Below are positions 45,622 through 55,624 of a DNA stretch of 64,000 nucleotides, in pieces (the stretch's first letter is position 1; every line of letters begins with the position of its first letter). The notes under the pieces were generated by a model. That model was not told the origin of the DNA, searched no databases, and worked only from the letters and a program-made list of their open reading frames with translations. This DNA is from Spinacia oleracea (taxonomy: Eukaryota > Streptophyta > Magnoliopsida > Caryophyllales > Amaranthaceae). The position numbers were made by a program, and so were the translations under genes. The stretch covers positions 6,200,001-6,264,000 of the forward strand of contig NC_079490.1 in the NCBI RefSeq assembly GCF_020520425.1, written 5' to 3'.

Positions 45622-45885
45622 AAACTGAACTTATCTAGTGGACTTGATTGAATCCGGATTCTACACTATCAAGACATGGAGAATCGGGATGAAAGTGAAC
45701 TTATTTAAACTGATTAATCAGGATTGACCTGATAGGACCTGATCAAACCTAATTGAACTTTATTGCAAGAGAGTTAACTTGAGAGAGTCAACGTATAGGA
45801 CCTGATTGGAACTTATTAATCGTATAGGAGCTAATTGCAACTTATCTGATTTGAAACTTAATTTTTTAAGGTAATAAGAATGCGG
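45622..45885. mobile_element. Diverged relative of the Tourist-like MITE at 41,729
   Basis: The right end reads aacttaattttttaaggt, then aataagaatgcgg, matching the right end of the 41,729 element with substitutions. 'gaacttat' words recur inside. The left end is not defined. Confidence 0.4.
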
Positions 45886-46219
45886 AAAGAGAGGTTATAT
45901 CTCAGAAGTTGCATAACAGAAAACTGGATCATCTCATTTCAGAAAGATTGATTTTAAGTACGGAGTATCAGCATTTCAGCAAAATTGTTTAAAAATCTTC
46001 AAATTATGTAAAAGAATGATACAAATTGAAGGTCAATCTGAAGTTTTACATCAAGTGCAATTCAAAAGTATGAACCAAAAGTATTCTATTCCTATTTTGC
46101 TATGTAAATTACATATTTTTGGCCTATGCACTCCAAAAATCACTAATCTTTTCTCAAAGAGTGAAAATATGGAGCTCTTTTTTTTACAACAGAACCTACA
46201 AATTAACAGTTTTTCCTAA

Positions 46220-47725
46220 TCACAGAAACCCAGTCCCTGCAAGACCATGATGCAACAAATTATGAGCAATTGAATCCCTAGCTTTCATAGAACTAATCGA
46301 CTGCAACGGCGACTCGGGAACCATTTCATCATCGAAAAGCTCGAAAACCAGCTCGGGATCCAACTCTTCCCCTCTCATTTCACATATATTATGCAACACA
46401 CAACAAGCACCAAGAACAACAGGTAATTCCTGAAGTTTCACCTCTGTTCTCTTCTGTAAACAACTCCATCTTCCTTTCAACCTTGCAAAAGCATCCTTCC
46501 CAACTGTTTGAACATCACCAATCTTCTCATTAAAAGCATGTTGAGTCCATGTTAAGTTCTGTTGATTATAGGGAACAAGAATCCAATCCATTAAAGGGTA
46601 ACCACCACCTCCAACAATCCAAACACCCTTTAAAAGACCCTGATTACCCCTCTGATACAATGCTGATTTTTCCAGAACTTTATCATCTGGCATTGAACCA
46701 GGCCAACCTATACACACATCATTGAAAACCCCTCTTGGATCAACCACACCCTGTACTGTAATCGAGTAAGAAGTCTTCTGATTCCTCTCCGTGTGGCGCT
46801 TATTGAAATAAGCCGCCACACTAATCTTCGGTGCAATTATCGGTATATGAGTTGTGTACATTGAACCAACCACATTTGGGATTCCAGACATTGTTTCAAA
46901 CTCATCCTTAATCTGCCTCAATGATTCTTCATCAGGCCATTGGAGATACTTTGGCATTAAAACAGACCTAATTGCAGCACAAACATCAAGAACAATCTTA
47001 TGACAAGTTGAAATTCCTAACCCAAATCGTTTAGAAACTAGCCTAAGTGGCTCACCAGTTGCTAATCTATATATACACACAGCAACTCGTTGATCAACCG
47101 GAATTGCTGCTCTCAACATCGTGTTCTCCTTCGCAACAGCAACCTTTAACTCATCACAAATCAACTCAAATGTTCCTTTCCCCATTCTAAACCATTTCTT
47201 AAACTCATTTTCTGGAAAATCAGGGCTATTACACTTATCCCACCAATCTTTAGACCTATCTTTCACCCATAAACGACGCTGATGGCTCACTGATGCACCA
47301 CCACCACCAGATTGCTTACTGTTAGCTTCAAGATTAACACTTTTATCAACAATGTCAGTAGAAGCAACAACAATGGCAGAATTTACAGCTGCCCTTGACC
47401 GTTTTCTCTTTATTTTATCAGTTTCATCTAAACCCTCGTAGTGATTTTGCACAGTTGAGTAGTAATCTAACATAGCTTGTGTTTTCTTCTTGTGATTGGA
47501 TTCGAAATCGGTTTTCTCTTGGTGGGCAAGTTCTTCCCATTCTACTTTCTCATGCTTCTCTTGGTCTTCTAATAATAAATATGATGTGATCATCATTTCC
47601 TTTGAATCTTTGTTGTCAATAATTTCCTGTTTTTCTTCACAATTAACATTTCCATCTACCCCATTCCCATTTTTCTTTCTCCTCCTCCTCCCACCATTGC
47701 TTTGATTATTACCACCATCATTCAT
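46220..47725 (-). CDS. Domesticated PIF/Harbinger transposase-derived protein (ALP1/At5g12010-like)
   Basis: 501 codons from MNDGGNNQSNGG at 47,725. An upstream in-frame ATG at 47,797 lies in what looks like a leader intron, because 'agttgcag' directly precedes the chosen start region. The N-terminus is basic and low in complexity (GGRRRRKKNG) and could be a nuclear signal. The Harbinger-type DDE fold covers about residues 160-470 (VAVCIYRLATGEPLRLVSKR, NVVGSMYTTHIPI, CIGWPGSMPDDKV, AFARLKGRWSCLQKR) and the protein ends HHGLAGTGFL. The first catalytic Asp of HARBI1-type enzymes (VDGTH) is absent (GSMYTTH) and the third acid (usually VERAFGRLK) reads VGKDAFARLK, so it is not expected to cut DNA. 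Such proteins (At5g12010, At4g29780, ALP1 family) are conserved nuclear host genes, and ALP1 associates with PRC2. Single coding exon. Confidence 0.88.
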   Translation of the reverse strand: MNDGGNNQSNGGRRRRKKNGNGVDGNVNCEEKQEIIDNKDSKEMMITSYLLLEDQEKHEKVEWEELAHQEKTDFESNHKKKTQAMLDYYSTVQNHYEGLDETDKIKRKRSRAAVNSAIVVASTDIVDKSVNLEANSKQSGGGGASVSHQRRLWVKDRSKDWWDKCNSPDFPENEFKKWFRMGKGTFELICDELKVAVAKENTMLRAAIPVDQRVAVCIYRLATGEPLRLVSKRFGLGISTCHKIVLDVCAAIRSVLMPKYLQWPDEESLRQIKDEFETMSGIPNVVGSMYTTHIPIIAPKISVAAYFNKRHTERNQKTSYSITVQGVVDPRGVFNDVCIGWPGSMPDDKVLEKSALYQRGNQGLLKGVWIVGGGGYPLMDWILVPYNQQNLTWTQHAFNEKIGDVQTVGKDAFARLKGRWSCLQKRTEVKLQELPVVLGACCVLHNICEMRGEELDPELVFELFDDEMVPESPLQSISSMKARDSIAHNLLHHGLAGTGFL

Positions 47726-48539
47726 TTCTGCAACTAGATAATTTATCTGGCAAACGGAAAAATAATTCAAAAATTGCACCAACTTCGTAACTAACAAAAA
47801 CCCACAAACAAATCACAGAATTAAGTAATTGGTTAATATAAGAACAACTAATTGAACCAAAAAGGAGACTTCTTACATACGAAGTAGTAGCATCTGAAGC
47901 TTTCTCCAGGATGACTTCAAATTGGTGCTGGAAATTGAGGAAGATGAGCTGAATTGGCAAAATTATGAGCAAATTCAATCTGGGTAGTTTCCAAATAGGG
48001 GTAATTGAGTGGATTTTAGTTAGAGAAATTGAAATTGTGGACAGAGAAAGAAGACAGGAAAAATAGAGATGGGTAAGAAGGCGTGCACTTTATATGTTCG
48101 ATGAAATGTGCGAGAGAAGTGTGAACGCGTAACAGGATTGGAGTTGAAAGGTTTGAAAAAGAGAGAATTATGGTCAGGTCAGCAGGAGTTTGGGATATTT
48201 TTTTCAAAGGAGAGAGAAAGAAGGAGAAGAGGTGGGACCCACTTTTGCATAGGGAGGTGTGAACACAGGGGTGGAGGGCTTGTGGGGCCCACTTGGGGTG
48301 TGGATGTGAATGTGATGTTTGGTGGATTTGTGTTGGTTTAAGGACGGTGACTTCATTTATTCATTTTAATAATAATACTAGGAAGGATTTCACTTTTGTA
48401 GGCGGTTTGGTTTTTGGGAAGGGTTAGTGAATTATGGAAATCACCATGAACATTCATGGATTTACTATTAATTTTTATTTTAGGTAGGTAAGAAGGGGAT
48501 AATTTGGTGGTGATCAACCCGATAAATTATATTTAGCAG
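47726..48539 (-). promoter_or_regulatory. 5' leader and promoter region of the Harbinger-derived gene (predicted)
   Basis: On the minus strand a leader intron probably runs from a 'tatgtaagaag' donor near 47,875 to the 'agttgcag' acceptor near 47,729. Upstream (48,000-48,340) the + strand is rich in GA tracts, meaning CT tracts on the coding strand, common near plant transcription starts. No TATA box was fixed. Confidence 0.4.
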
Positions 48540-48805
48540 GTCTCGTAAGAGATTAGTAGGCTTGTTGAGGATGCTAGTCAAAATTTATCGAATTTGGATT
48601 CATTTTCGGTCATTCATTGTAGCTGTAAACCAAACATGCTGCGGACTTCTTGGCGGAAAAAGGAAGCTTTTGGCCTACTATGTCGTTGTGGTTTTCGTCT
48701 TTTGATCATTACTTCTCGCTTATCATCCGAAAGGATGAGTAGTTTGTCCTATTAAAGGGGTTAACCTGGTTTTCATTCCTTATCAAGCAAAAATAAATAA
48801 AAAAT
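48540..48805 (+). pseudogene. LINE ORF2 3'-end remnant (RNase H-like)
   Basis: Two frames give DASQNLSNLDSFSVIHC and then KHAADFLAEKGSFWPTM, the pattern of the C-terminal RNase H domain of plant LINE/reverse-transcriptase proteins (histidine, Asn/His, AADFLA, G). An A-rich tail (caaaaataaataaaaaatt) follows, as at LINE 3' ends. Strongly 5'-truncated and frameshifted. Confidence 0.5.
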
Positions 48806-48934
48806 TATTTTAGGTAAGTAAGAAGAATTGTATTTCAGATTTCGTTATGAGTTAATCCGGCTTGGATTACCGGATTGACTTTTCGAGGAAGGAATAAGGG
48901 TGAGGGTAAGCTATAAGATATTGTAGCTTACCTT

Positions 48935-49109
48935 TAGTGGCGGAGCCACGGGCCTCTTTGAGGGATCCTTGACCCCACTTGAATTATTTTTTTTTTCTTT
49001 TTTTATAGTTAAAATTTCAATTTTTTTTAAAAAGATACATAATTTTAGTGAAAGTTTTATCAATTTTTAAATAGTGACCCCGCTATCTCGAATTTCTGGA
49101 TCCGCTACT
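48935..49109. mobile_element. Short TIR element with 9-bp target duplication
   Basis: 175 bp beginning tagtggcggagccac and ending ctggatccgctact, inverted relative to each other with mismatches. The flanks are a perfect 9-bp duplication, gcttacctt (48,926-48,934 and 49,110-49,118). The '(a)gtggcggagcca' end is widespread in plant genomes. Duplication length suits a Mutator- or hAT-type MITE. Confidence 0.7.
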
Positions 49110-49234
49110 GCTTACCTTATCACATTAGAATTTTAAGTTACTATATTTTCTAGCTAAAAAGTACTCAAATGTTAAACTATAACACATTGTAGCTTGCCTA
49201 AAATATAAACAAAAGGTCTTGCACGCACAAGGTG

Positions 49235-50548
49235 TACAATAAATTTACGGATTTTTCATGGACCCCCGAGTTTTTGCAAAATTCACCAAATGCCCCTCGA
49301 CTTTCAGAAATTCACCAAATACCCTCCACTTTTTAACAAATACACTATATACCCTTAGTGAGCATTTTCTGTAAATTCCGTTAGATTTCCGTCAACTTTA
49401 ACCTAATTAACTCTATTAATCCATACTTATCTTAATTACCCTAACTAAATTTAAAAATAAAAAACTTTATTTTCCTTTACTTATTTCCCTCACCATCTTC
49501 CATCTTATGCCCAATCTCTCTCCCCCACCTTCATTCTTCGGTTCTTCCTCTTCTTCTCACCATTGAAATCCGCCAATATCTCTCCTCCCCCTTAAATTTG
49601 CTTCAAAACCAAAACAAAAAGCTAATTAACACAAAAATTGCAACAATCACCCTTTTACCAGTCACACTAGTAATCCCAGACTCCCTGAACCCACGAGATA
49701 TAGCCAATGCCACCAAGAACTGAGTCGCACCCACGTCCTTTCACTCAACGACGACGACAAGGGGCTCGAATCGGAACACTCACCTGGAAGAGTCTGAGTT
49801 GGTCGATTCGGGCGAGTTAGCTGACTCGCCGGCGACGATTGTGGTAGTGGGTGGGAAGATGAGGTTGAGGATCGAATTCGGGTCCACCGGGTCGTGGGAG
49901 ATGAAAGCCCATGTGCCTCATTTGGGGTTGTTTAGGAGGTGAGAGAAAATGGAGATGCGGCCGGAGCAAGAGGAGGTGGTTTAGTAGGAAGGGTGGTGGT
50001 TAATGGTGTTGAAAAGAGGTATGATTGGTGCGTCAATTTGTGAGGAGTATGATTGTGTGCTTCTGCTAATGCTATAGCCACTGAATTTGTGAGGCATTAT
50101 TTTGATTTTTTATTTTCAAATTTGAAAGGGATAGAGGAGAAAGGTTAGTAGTAGATCGGGATTGGGAGTCCATTGAAGAAGGAGAAAGGGAAGTAGCAGA
50201 TCGGTATTGGGCATCCATGGAAGAAGGAGAGAGGGAAGATAAAAGGGGTGAGTTAGGAGGAAGGTTAGTTGTGGGTTGGCAGTTAAATATTTTTTAGGGT
50301 AGTTAATTAGATTAATTAGGAGTTAATTAGTTTAGTTAAGGAAAAAGTTAACGGAAAAGTTAACGGAGCTAACGGAAAATCGTCATTAAGGGCATCTTGT
50401 GTATTAAGTTTATAAATAAGAGTATATAGTGTATTTGTTAAAAAGTGGAGGGCATTTGGTGAATTTCTGAAAGTCGAGGGGCATTTGGTGAATTTTGCAA
50501 AAATTCAGGGGTATTTCATGAAAAATCCGATAAATTTATTGTACACAA
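49235..50548. mobile_element. Long-TIR Mutator-like element, candidate Pack-MULE
   Basis: About 1.3 kb with inverted repeats of some 150-200 bp. The left arm ('acggatttttcatgg', 'aattcaccaaatgcccctcg', 'ttcaccaaataccctccac') recurs in reverse complement at 50,400-50,545. Interior positions 49,750-49,950 are much more GC-rich than the surroundings and contain a codon-like frame (VVVGGKMRLRIEFG) not recognised as transposase, so it may be captured host sequence. A target duplication was not fixed. Confidence 0.65.
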
Positions 50549-50958
50549 AGATAACTTTTACTCATTTTTCTGTAACTTTAACCTAGTTTTGATTAACTTT
50601 ATATTAGTAAAAAGAAAGTTGATAGATAAAGATTTTAGAGGGTTAAATGATTAATTTTATACATTATTAGTGATTTTGAAGAAATAAGTTTTATTAAAAT
50701 TAAAAAAAAATTCACTAAAAAATAGATAACTTTCACATATATAAAGCTTAACTTTTAAGCATATTGAGTTAACTTTTACTTCGGTTTATTGTACAACCCT
50801 TATAAATAAGAATTTGTAAAAACATAAATACGTAAAATAAACTTTATTACACACATGTTACATTTTGAGCAGAGCTTGCTTTTCTTTTTTCCAATCAAGC
50901 ATGTAGCTTATTTAAAAGCTCTTACAAGCCATATACATTTGGGCTCTTACAAGCCAAA

Positions 50959-51293
50959 GGTAATATTAATCCAACCTTTGGCCGATTTTCTTTTATTAAG
51001 TCCACCTACGACATATTTTTTAATAATCCCACCTTTACTACCCAACGACTTTTATTGGGCCTAACAGGTAATAAACTTGTTGTAGACGGTAATATGTCTC
51101 TACGTGGAAGTACCCTCTCTCGATATATTCAGTCATTATCATCAATTCATCACCATCTCGTTGACTTTTTCACCGATTTTCGATCACTTAAGCCCAATAA
51201 AAGTTATTGGGTAGTAAAGGTGAGATTATTAAAAAATATGTCGTAGGTGGGATTAATAAAAGAAAATCGGCCAAATGTTGGATTAATATTACC
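50959..51293. mobile_element. Long-TIR MITE
   Basis: 335 bp, of which about 105 bp at each end are inverted repeats (ggtaatattaatccaacc at the left; ggttggattaatattacc-like with one mismatch at the right; also 'cctacgacatattttttaa'). 'attaatccaacctttggccg' resembles the left arm of the 26,033 element. No target duplication was found. Confidence 0.75.
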
Positions 51294-51518
51294 AAATTTT
51301 CCTATACATTTTTCGTTAATTGGAAGCATATAGCTACATATTTTATTGTAATAGCGAGCAAATCTTTAAAATATACTAGTGGAGTTCCTCTAAGAATCTA
51401 AGAGTATCTCTATTGAGATCAAACCTCCAATCAAAGTGTAGAACTTATAATACTATATTGTTGTTCGTATAATGCATGAGTTGCTAGTAAATATAAAAAC
51501 TTGTTTAAATAGAAGTAT

Positions 51519-51797
51519 CCCTACAAGAAATTGTACTATTAACGACGGGAAATCCCGTCGCGAAAGGTCAATAATCGTTGATTAACGACGGGATTTCCTG
51601 TTGCGAACCCGTCATAAAAGGGGGCCGTCGTTAATAGAAATCCCGTCGTAAATTCGTCGTAAACCCGTCGTAAAAGACATTTACGACGGTTATTCCCGTC
51701 ATTGTTTGGTTGTTAGCCCCGTCGCGAAAGGCTTTTGCGACGGGATTTTTGACCCGTCATAATTAGGTTGTCGTTAATGATACAAATTCTTGTAGTG
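51519..51797. mobile_element. Miniature CACTA (En/Spm) element
   Basis: 279 bp, left end ccctacaagaa, right end ttcttgtagtg, flanked by the 3-bp duplication TAT (51,516-51,518 and 51,798-51,800). The right end is a perfect CACTA terminus; the left has C for A at position 2. The interior consists of many copies of 'cccgtcg', 'cgacggg' and 'cgtcgttaa' in both orientations, typical of CACTA subterminal repeats. Confidence 0.88.
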
Positions 51798-51800
51798 TAT

Positions 51801-53612
51801 TAGGACTATACAAGTGTGAATTAGATGTCAAAGTAGATTAGGTCCAGTCACATACGAATATTATAAAATTATAACCTTGCTATTTTTCAAAAAAAAAATT
51901 GAGTAATAAAAAATTGTTTGAAAATAGAGTAGTATGGACTATGGAGTAAAAAAAAATGACAAATTAATAAAGTTTTAGTCAAATATACTGAATCTATCCA
52001 TAAAAAGTTATTGAAACAAATAAATGAATAAAAAGAAGAAAAAAAATATTTGGCGGAAAAAAATTTCATCAAGAAGTGACACGTATCATTAAAAGAAAAC
52101 AAAAACGTTGATTCAAGATTTTTTTTTTTAAATTTCTTTTTTTTTAGGGGACGTTGATTCAAGTTAGGGAAACTATTCCAGACCAAAATGTGGCTGAGTG
52201 GCTAACCCAGAAATAGAATGTGACTCGGTCACTCAGAGTATTTGTGATTTTGAGTTTGACATGACCCGGCCCAACAACTTCATTTTATCAGGTTTGGCAG
52301 AGATTTTTGACCCAATCAATGTCCTGGACTAAATTAGACAAACAACTTTCTCTTATTGTCTAACTTGGCCCATGATTAGTTCTCGAGGGTTTATGGATGA
52401 TGCATTCGGTTGTACCTTGTCTTTTTCGCTTATTTCTCATTCCTCCATATAAGAAAAAAAAAAAAATTTGATTTTACCTAGTAAGATGCAACCAGTTGTA
52501 TAATAAAAATCATCAGTGAAGTAATGCGAGACTATATAACATGGTTGTACCTTTCAAAGTACTGTTAGTTGTTAGAGCTAGTAATGCAAGACTAGTAACT
52601 ACTACGTAGTAAGTATGTTTTCGAAGGATGATGTAGGAAGGATGACTGCACGATTCGACAAAGAAGCAAATCGTCGAAAATTGCTGAAATGATTTCTACT
52701 AGTCGGGCCTCCGTGTCCGATTGCTTAATAGAATATGTTTTCGGAAAGGAAACGGGCCCACGAGTTCAACTCACCGCTATGCTGTGATTGATTGGCTTTT
52801 TAGGCCGTCTGAGTTCGTTTAGGGCTCGAAAACCGCAGTTTAATTATTTTCGACTTTTGTTTTAATTCCGTTTCGTATTAGGGTTTTGTGTTAACTATTT
52901 AAACACTTTATTTTCGTCATTAGAAATCAACTATTCTTTCGATAATAAAATTCTGAGAGTTTATCTCTTTTCTGGTAAATTCCGGAGTTTTTACAGATTT
53001 ATCGCTCGTAAATCTGTTTGTTCGTTCTAAAGATTAGCGCTTGCTTTTCTTTGATAATTCCGACTGCGTCAGTAGTGTAACACATTAAGCCTAAAATTCA
53101 ATTCAAAGTCAATTAGTGGGAAACTTAAGCTCCAGTTGTATTAACTTAAAATGTGACAACTTTTTTCAAACATCTTAAAACAGTATTCCGTTTGTGTTTA
53201 TTAGCTTCCTATGGAGTAAGGATAGACTGCTTACATAGTCCATTATATGTTTTTAACAAACCTAAGCACATAACCACATAACCACGATTTATTTTGATAA
53301 GCTAAGTTTGTTATGATCATTTTTTTCTTACAAAACTTTAATCAAATGTCATAACTAATAAGTTCAACAAAGAAGATGAATAGACAATTCACAACTACGT
53401 ACATTATAGATCGAAAAACCTTTTAGGTTTACATAATTGAATTTGCTTCATACGAGAAGATGATCCTTAAATGATGATTACAGCATGCTACATGCAGTAA
53501 ATCTTGTTGCAATTCTCCATAACATCGAGACACCCACTCTATTACTTACTCCTAATTATAATTAAGCATCACTAATCAAGAAAGACCTTTCAATTCCCAA
53601 CTTCCCAAGTAC
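51801..53612. other. Spacer upstream of the WEX-like gene
   Basis: AT-rich sequence without a supported gene. A segment at about 52,630-53,085 (start tgatgtaggaaggatg, with 'ggttttgtgttaactattta' inside and an end near gtgtaaca) has the look of a decayed solo LTR, but no target duplication was found. Confidence 0.4.
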
Positions 53613-53620
53613 TATAAAAA
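53613..53620 (+). promoter_or_regulatory. TATA box of the WEX-like gene
   Basis: tataaaaa lies 58 bp upstream of the ATG at 53,671 in an AT-rich promoter, a normal plant spacing that leaves a short leader. Confidence 0.6.
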
Positions 53621-53670
53621 GCTAACATAACAAGAACATCTCATAATCTTCACCTTGCTTAACAAACACC

Positions 53671-54348
53671 ATGGCATTTGTCTCAAGCAAGAAAAGAAAA
53701 TTCGATTCCCTTTCCTCCAATCCCATTTCTTCTTCTCTTAACAATGTCAACAACGTCACTAATAACACTACCATACATAGTGTTAATTTCTCTGGAAAAT
53801 CAATAGAAACCACAGTCACAAGCAACGCAGACTCAATCACACAATGGATAACCCAAACATCATCCCTCTACAGTAAAGGTAGTAACAATCTTGTTGTTGG
53901 CCTCGACGTCGAGTGGAAACCTAATCGTTCCAAATACATGAACAACAAAGCAGCTACTCTGCAACTCTGCATTGACACCAAATGTTTAATAATTCAACTC
54001 ATTTATCTCAATTCTATCCCTCAATCTTTAAGAGATTTCCTCAATTCCACACATGAAGACTTGACTTTTGTTGGAGTTGAGGTGGGGAGTGATGTGGCAA
54101 AGCTGGAAAGGGAGTATGGGCTTACATGTAGTAAGGTGGAAGACCTTTATAAGGCTTCCGGGTCGGGTGGTAAGCGGGTCGGGTTGAAGAATTTGGCATG
54201 GGAGGTACTAGGGTTGGTTATGTGGAAGCCTAAGTATGTGACTTTGAGTAATTGGGAAGCTAGGGTTTTGAGTAATGAGCAAGTTGAGTATGCTTGTATT
54301 GATGCTTATGCTTCTTACAAGATTGGTCACAAGTTGCTAGTTGGTTGA
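53671..54348 (+). CDS. WEX-like 3'-5' exonuclease (DEDDy)
   Basis: Single exon, 225 residues, starting MAFVSSKKRKFDS. One DEDDy 3'-5' exonuclease domain of the Werner syndrome exonuclease type spans about residues 45-223. The metal-binding acids are visible as D79 and E81 (VGLDVEWKP), D141 (VEVGSDVAKLE) and the Y207-D211 pair (YACIDAYAS). Characteristic WEX sequence follows (VEDLYKASG, GLKNLAWEVLG, LSNWEARVLS). Homologues trim the 3' ends of nucleic acids, and Arabidopsis WEX takes part in RNA silencing. The lack of introns is common in the plant-expanded paralogues. The ATG follows a TATA box by 58 bp. A paralogue lies convergently 1.3 kb downstream. Confidence 0.9.
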   Translation: MAFVSSKKRKFDSLSSNPISSSLNNVNNVTNNTTIHSVNFSGKSIETTVTSNADSITQWITQTSSLYSKGSNNLVVGLDVEWKPNRSKYMNNKAATLQLCIDTKCLIIQLIYLNSIPQSLRDFLNSTHEDLTFVGVEVGSDVAKLEREYGLTCSKVEDLYKASGSGGKRVGLKNLAWEVLGLVMWKPKYVTLSNWEARVLSNEQVEYACIDAYASYKIGHKLLVG

Positions 54349-55624
54349 TTAAGGGTTGATTAATCGAATTTGAGGTTTGGATTTCGAGGTTAATTCGATG
54401 TTTAATGGGAAGATTTTGTACTAGGGGCCTTCTAAGTTTAGTTTAACTCATTTTTAGTTTTTGGTACTACTAATGTACTGTTAATTAGTTGTTTTGCAAG
54501 TTTGTTGTTCATGATGTTATGGAGTATGTCTTATTTGGCTATTAGACTATTACTCTATTAATACTACTCCACTTATTGTTCTTGAATCTAATGGTATGAG
54601 TTCCTTAATGTCTCAAATGTTGCAAGAGTTTAATTAAAATGAACTTTGTGTGTGTGTGTTTAGGCTGAGCAAAAAAAAAAAAAATCGAAAATACGAAATT
54701 CGATCCAAAAAAGTGGGTATCCAAACCGATGTGGATATTGAGTCGGATAACAAATCCGAAGTTTAGGTATCGGGTACGGTTACAAGTATCATTTTATAAG
54801 TAACGGGTACTTGATAACGATCTGATGAACATTTTCTTAGGTTCTTCTCAACTTAAATATTTTTTCCCAAATGCTTAAAATCTTAAGCTTTAACAATCAA
54901 TCTATAATATGAATTAGTTGTACTCCATAATTCTTTTAGCAATGTAGATAAAATCATGGGCTGATGTTGATATTTTGTCCTGAGTGATGTTACAATAATC
55001 TATTTTTAGAGTCTAATTTTTTCAATTGGATATCATATCAGGTACTCGAAATCTGATCCAAAAGTTATCTTACCTTTGAAGTTCATGTACCCGAACTTAT
55101 CGGTTCGATCCATTATCATCAACTTTAGCATTATTGGTTATTGGTTAATGAATCTGATAATGTTATCGGTTCAGGTACTAGACTCACGCTCATCCATACA
55201 TATGTTTCCGGTAACCGGTCGGGTCTACCAGAATACAATTTCAGAACAGTGATAAACACATCCAGTTTCTGTCAAAAGATCAGTTAAAACTAGTGATCAC
55301 TCCTACTCATCCTACTTTGTATCAAAAACGAGCCTCAGGTATAATCATTCAACACATAATAGGGTGCGAAAAACAGAAAACTGGAACGTTCAATATCGTT
55401 TTTGTTTCCAGTTTTCTGTTTTTTACAAAACTAAAAACTAAAAACTAAAATATGAAAACCATAAAAAGTAGTTTCCAATTTTTTGTTGTCAGTTTTTAAA
55501 ATTAACATGATTACAATATGTATGACTATTTTTTAGTTCATAATTCAATATTTCAATCTAAATCATGACTTTAAAATCAAAAAACCAAAAATTGGAAACT
55601 GACAGTGATACCGAACGGGCCAAA
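54349..55624. other. Intergenic region between the convergent exonuclease genes
   Basis: Contains the shared 3' flanks. A segment of about 54,661-55,201, starting taggctgagcaaaaaa and ending near acgctcatccata, has hAT-like ends and many 'gggtac/ggtatc' words; 8-bp flanks match at only five positions. A short palindromic stretch near 55,370-55,620 ('gaaaacagaaaactggaac', 'gttttctgtttttta') also resembles MITE debris. Confidence 0.4.
54661..55201. mobile_element. Possible degenerate hAT MITE
   Basis: The start taggctgagcaaaa and end gactcacgctcatccata form an imperfect inverted repeat resembling the common 'gctgagcaaaa' hAT ends. The interior is rich in 'cgggtac' and 'atcggttc'. The target duplication is poor, so tentative. 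Confidence 0.35.

Larger units (their letters stand above)
43186..46219. other. Spacer between the RRM gene and the Harbinger-derived gene
   Basis: Begins with the 3' UTR of the RRM gene and is otherwise AT-rich. Contains a degenerate Stowaway-like element (43,770-44,127), an isolated Stowaway-type end (gggacggagggagtac at 45,164-45,179) and a diverged Tourist-like segment (to 45,885). No additional gene supported. Confidence 0.5.

Noticed and set aside
52630-53085. Solo LTR suspected from start tgatgtagg and end gtgtaaca
   Set aside because: No target duplication and no second copy in the window to fix the ends. Mentioned only in the spacer entry.
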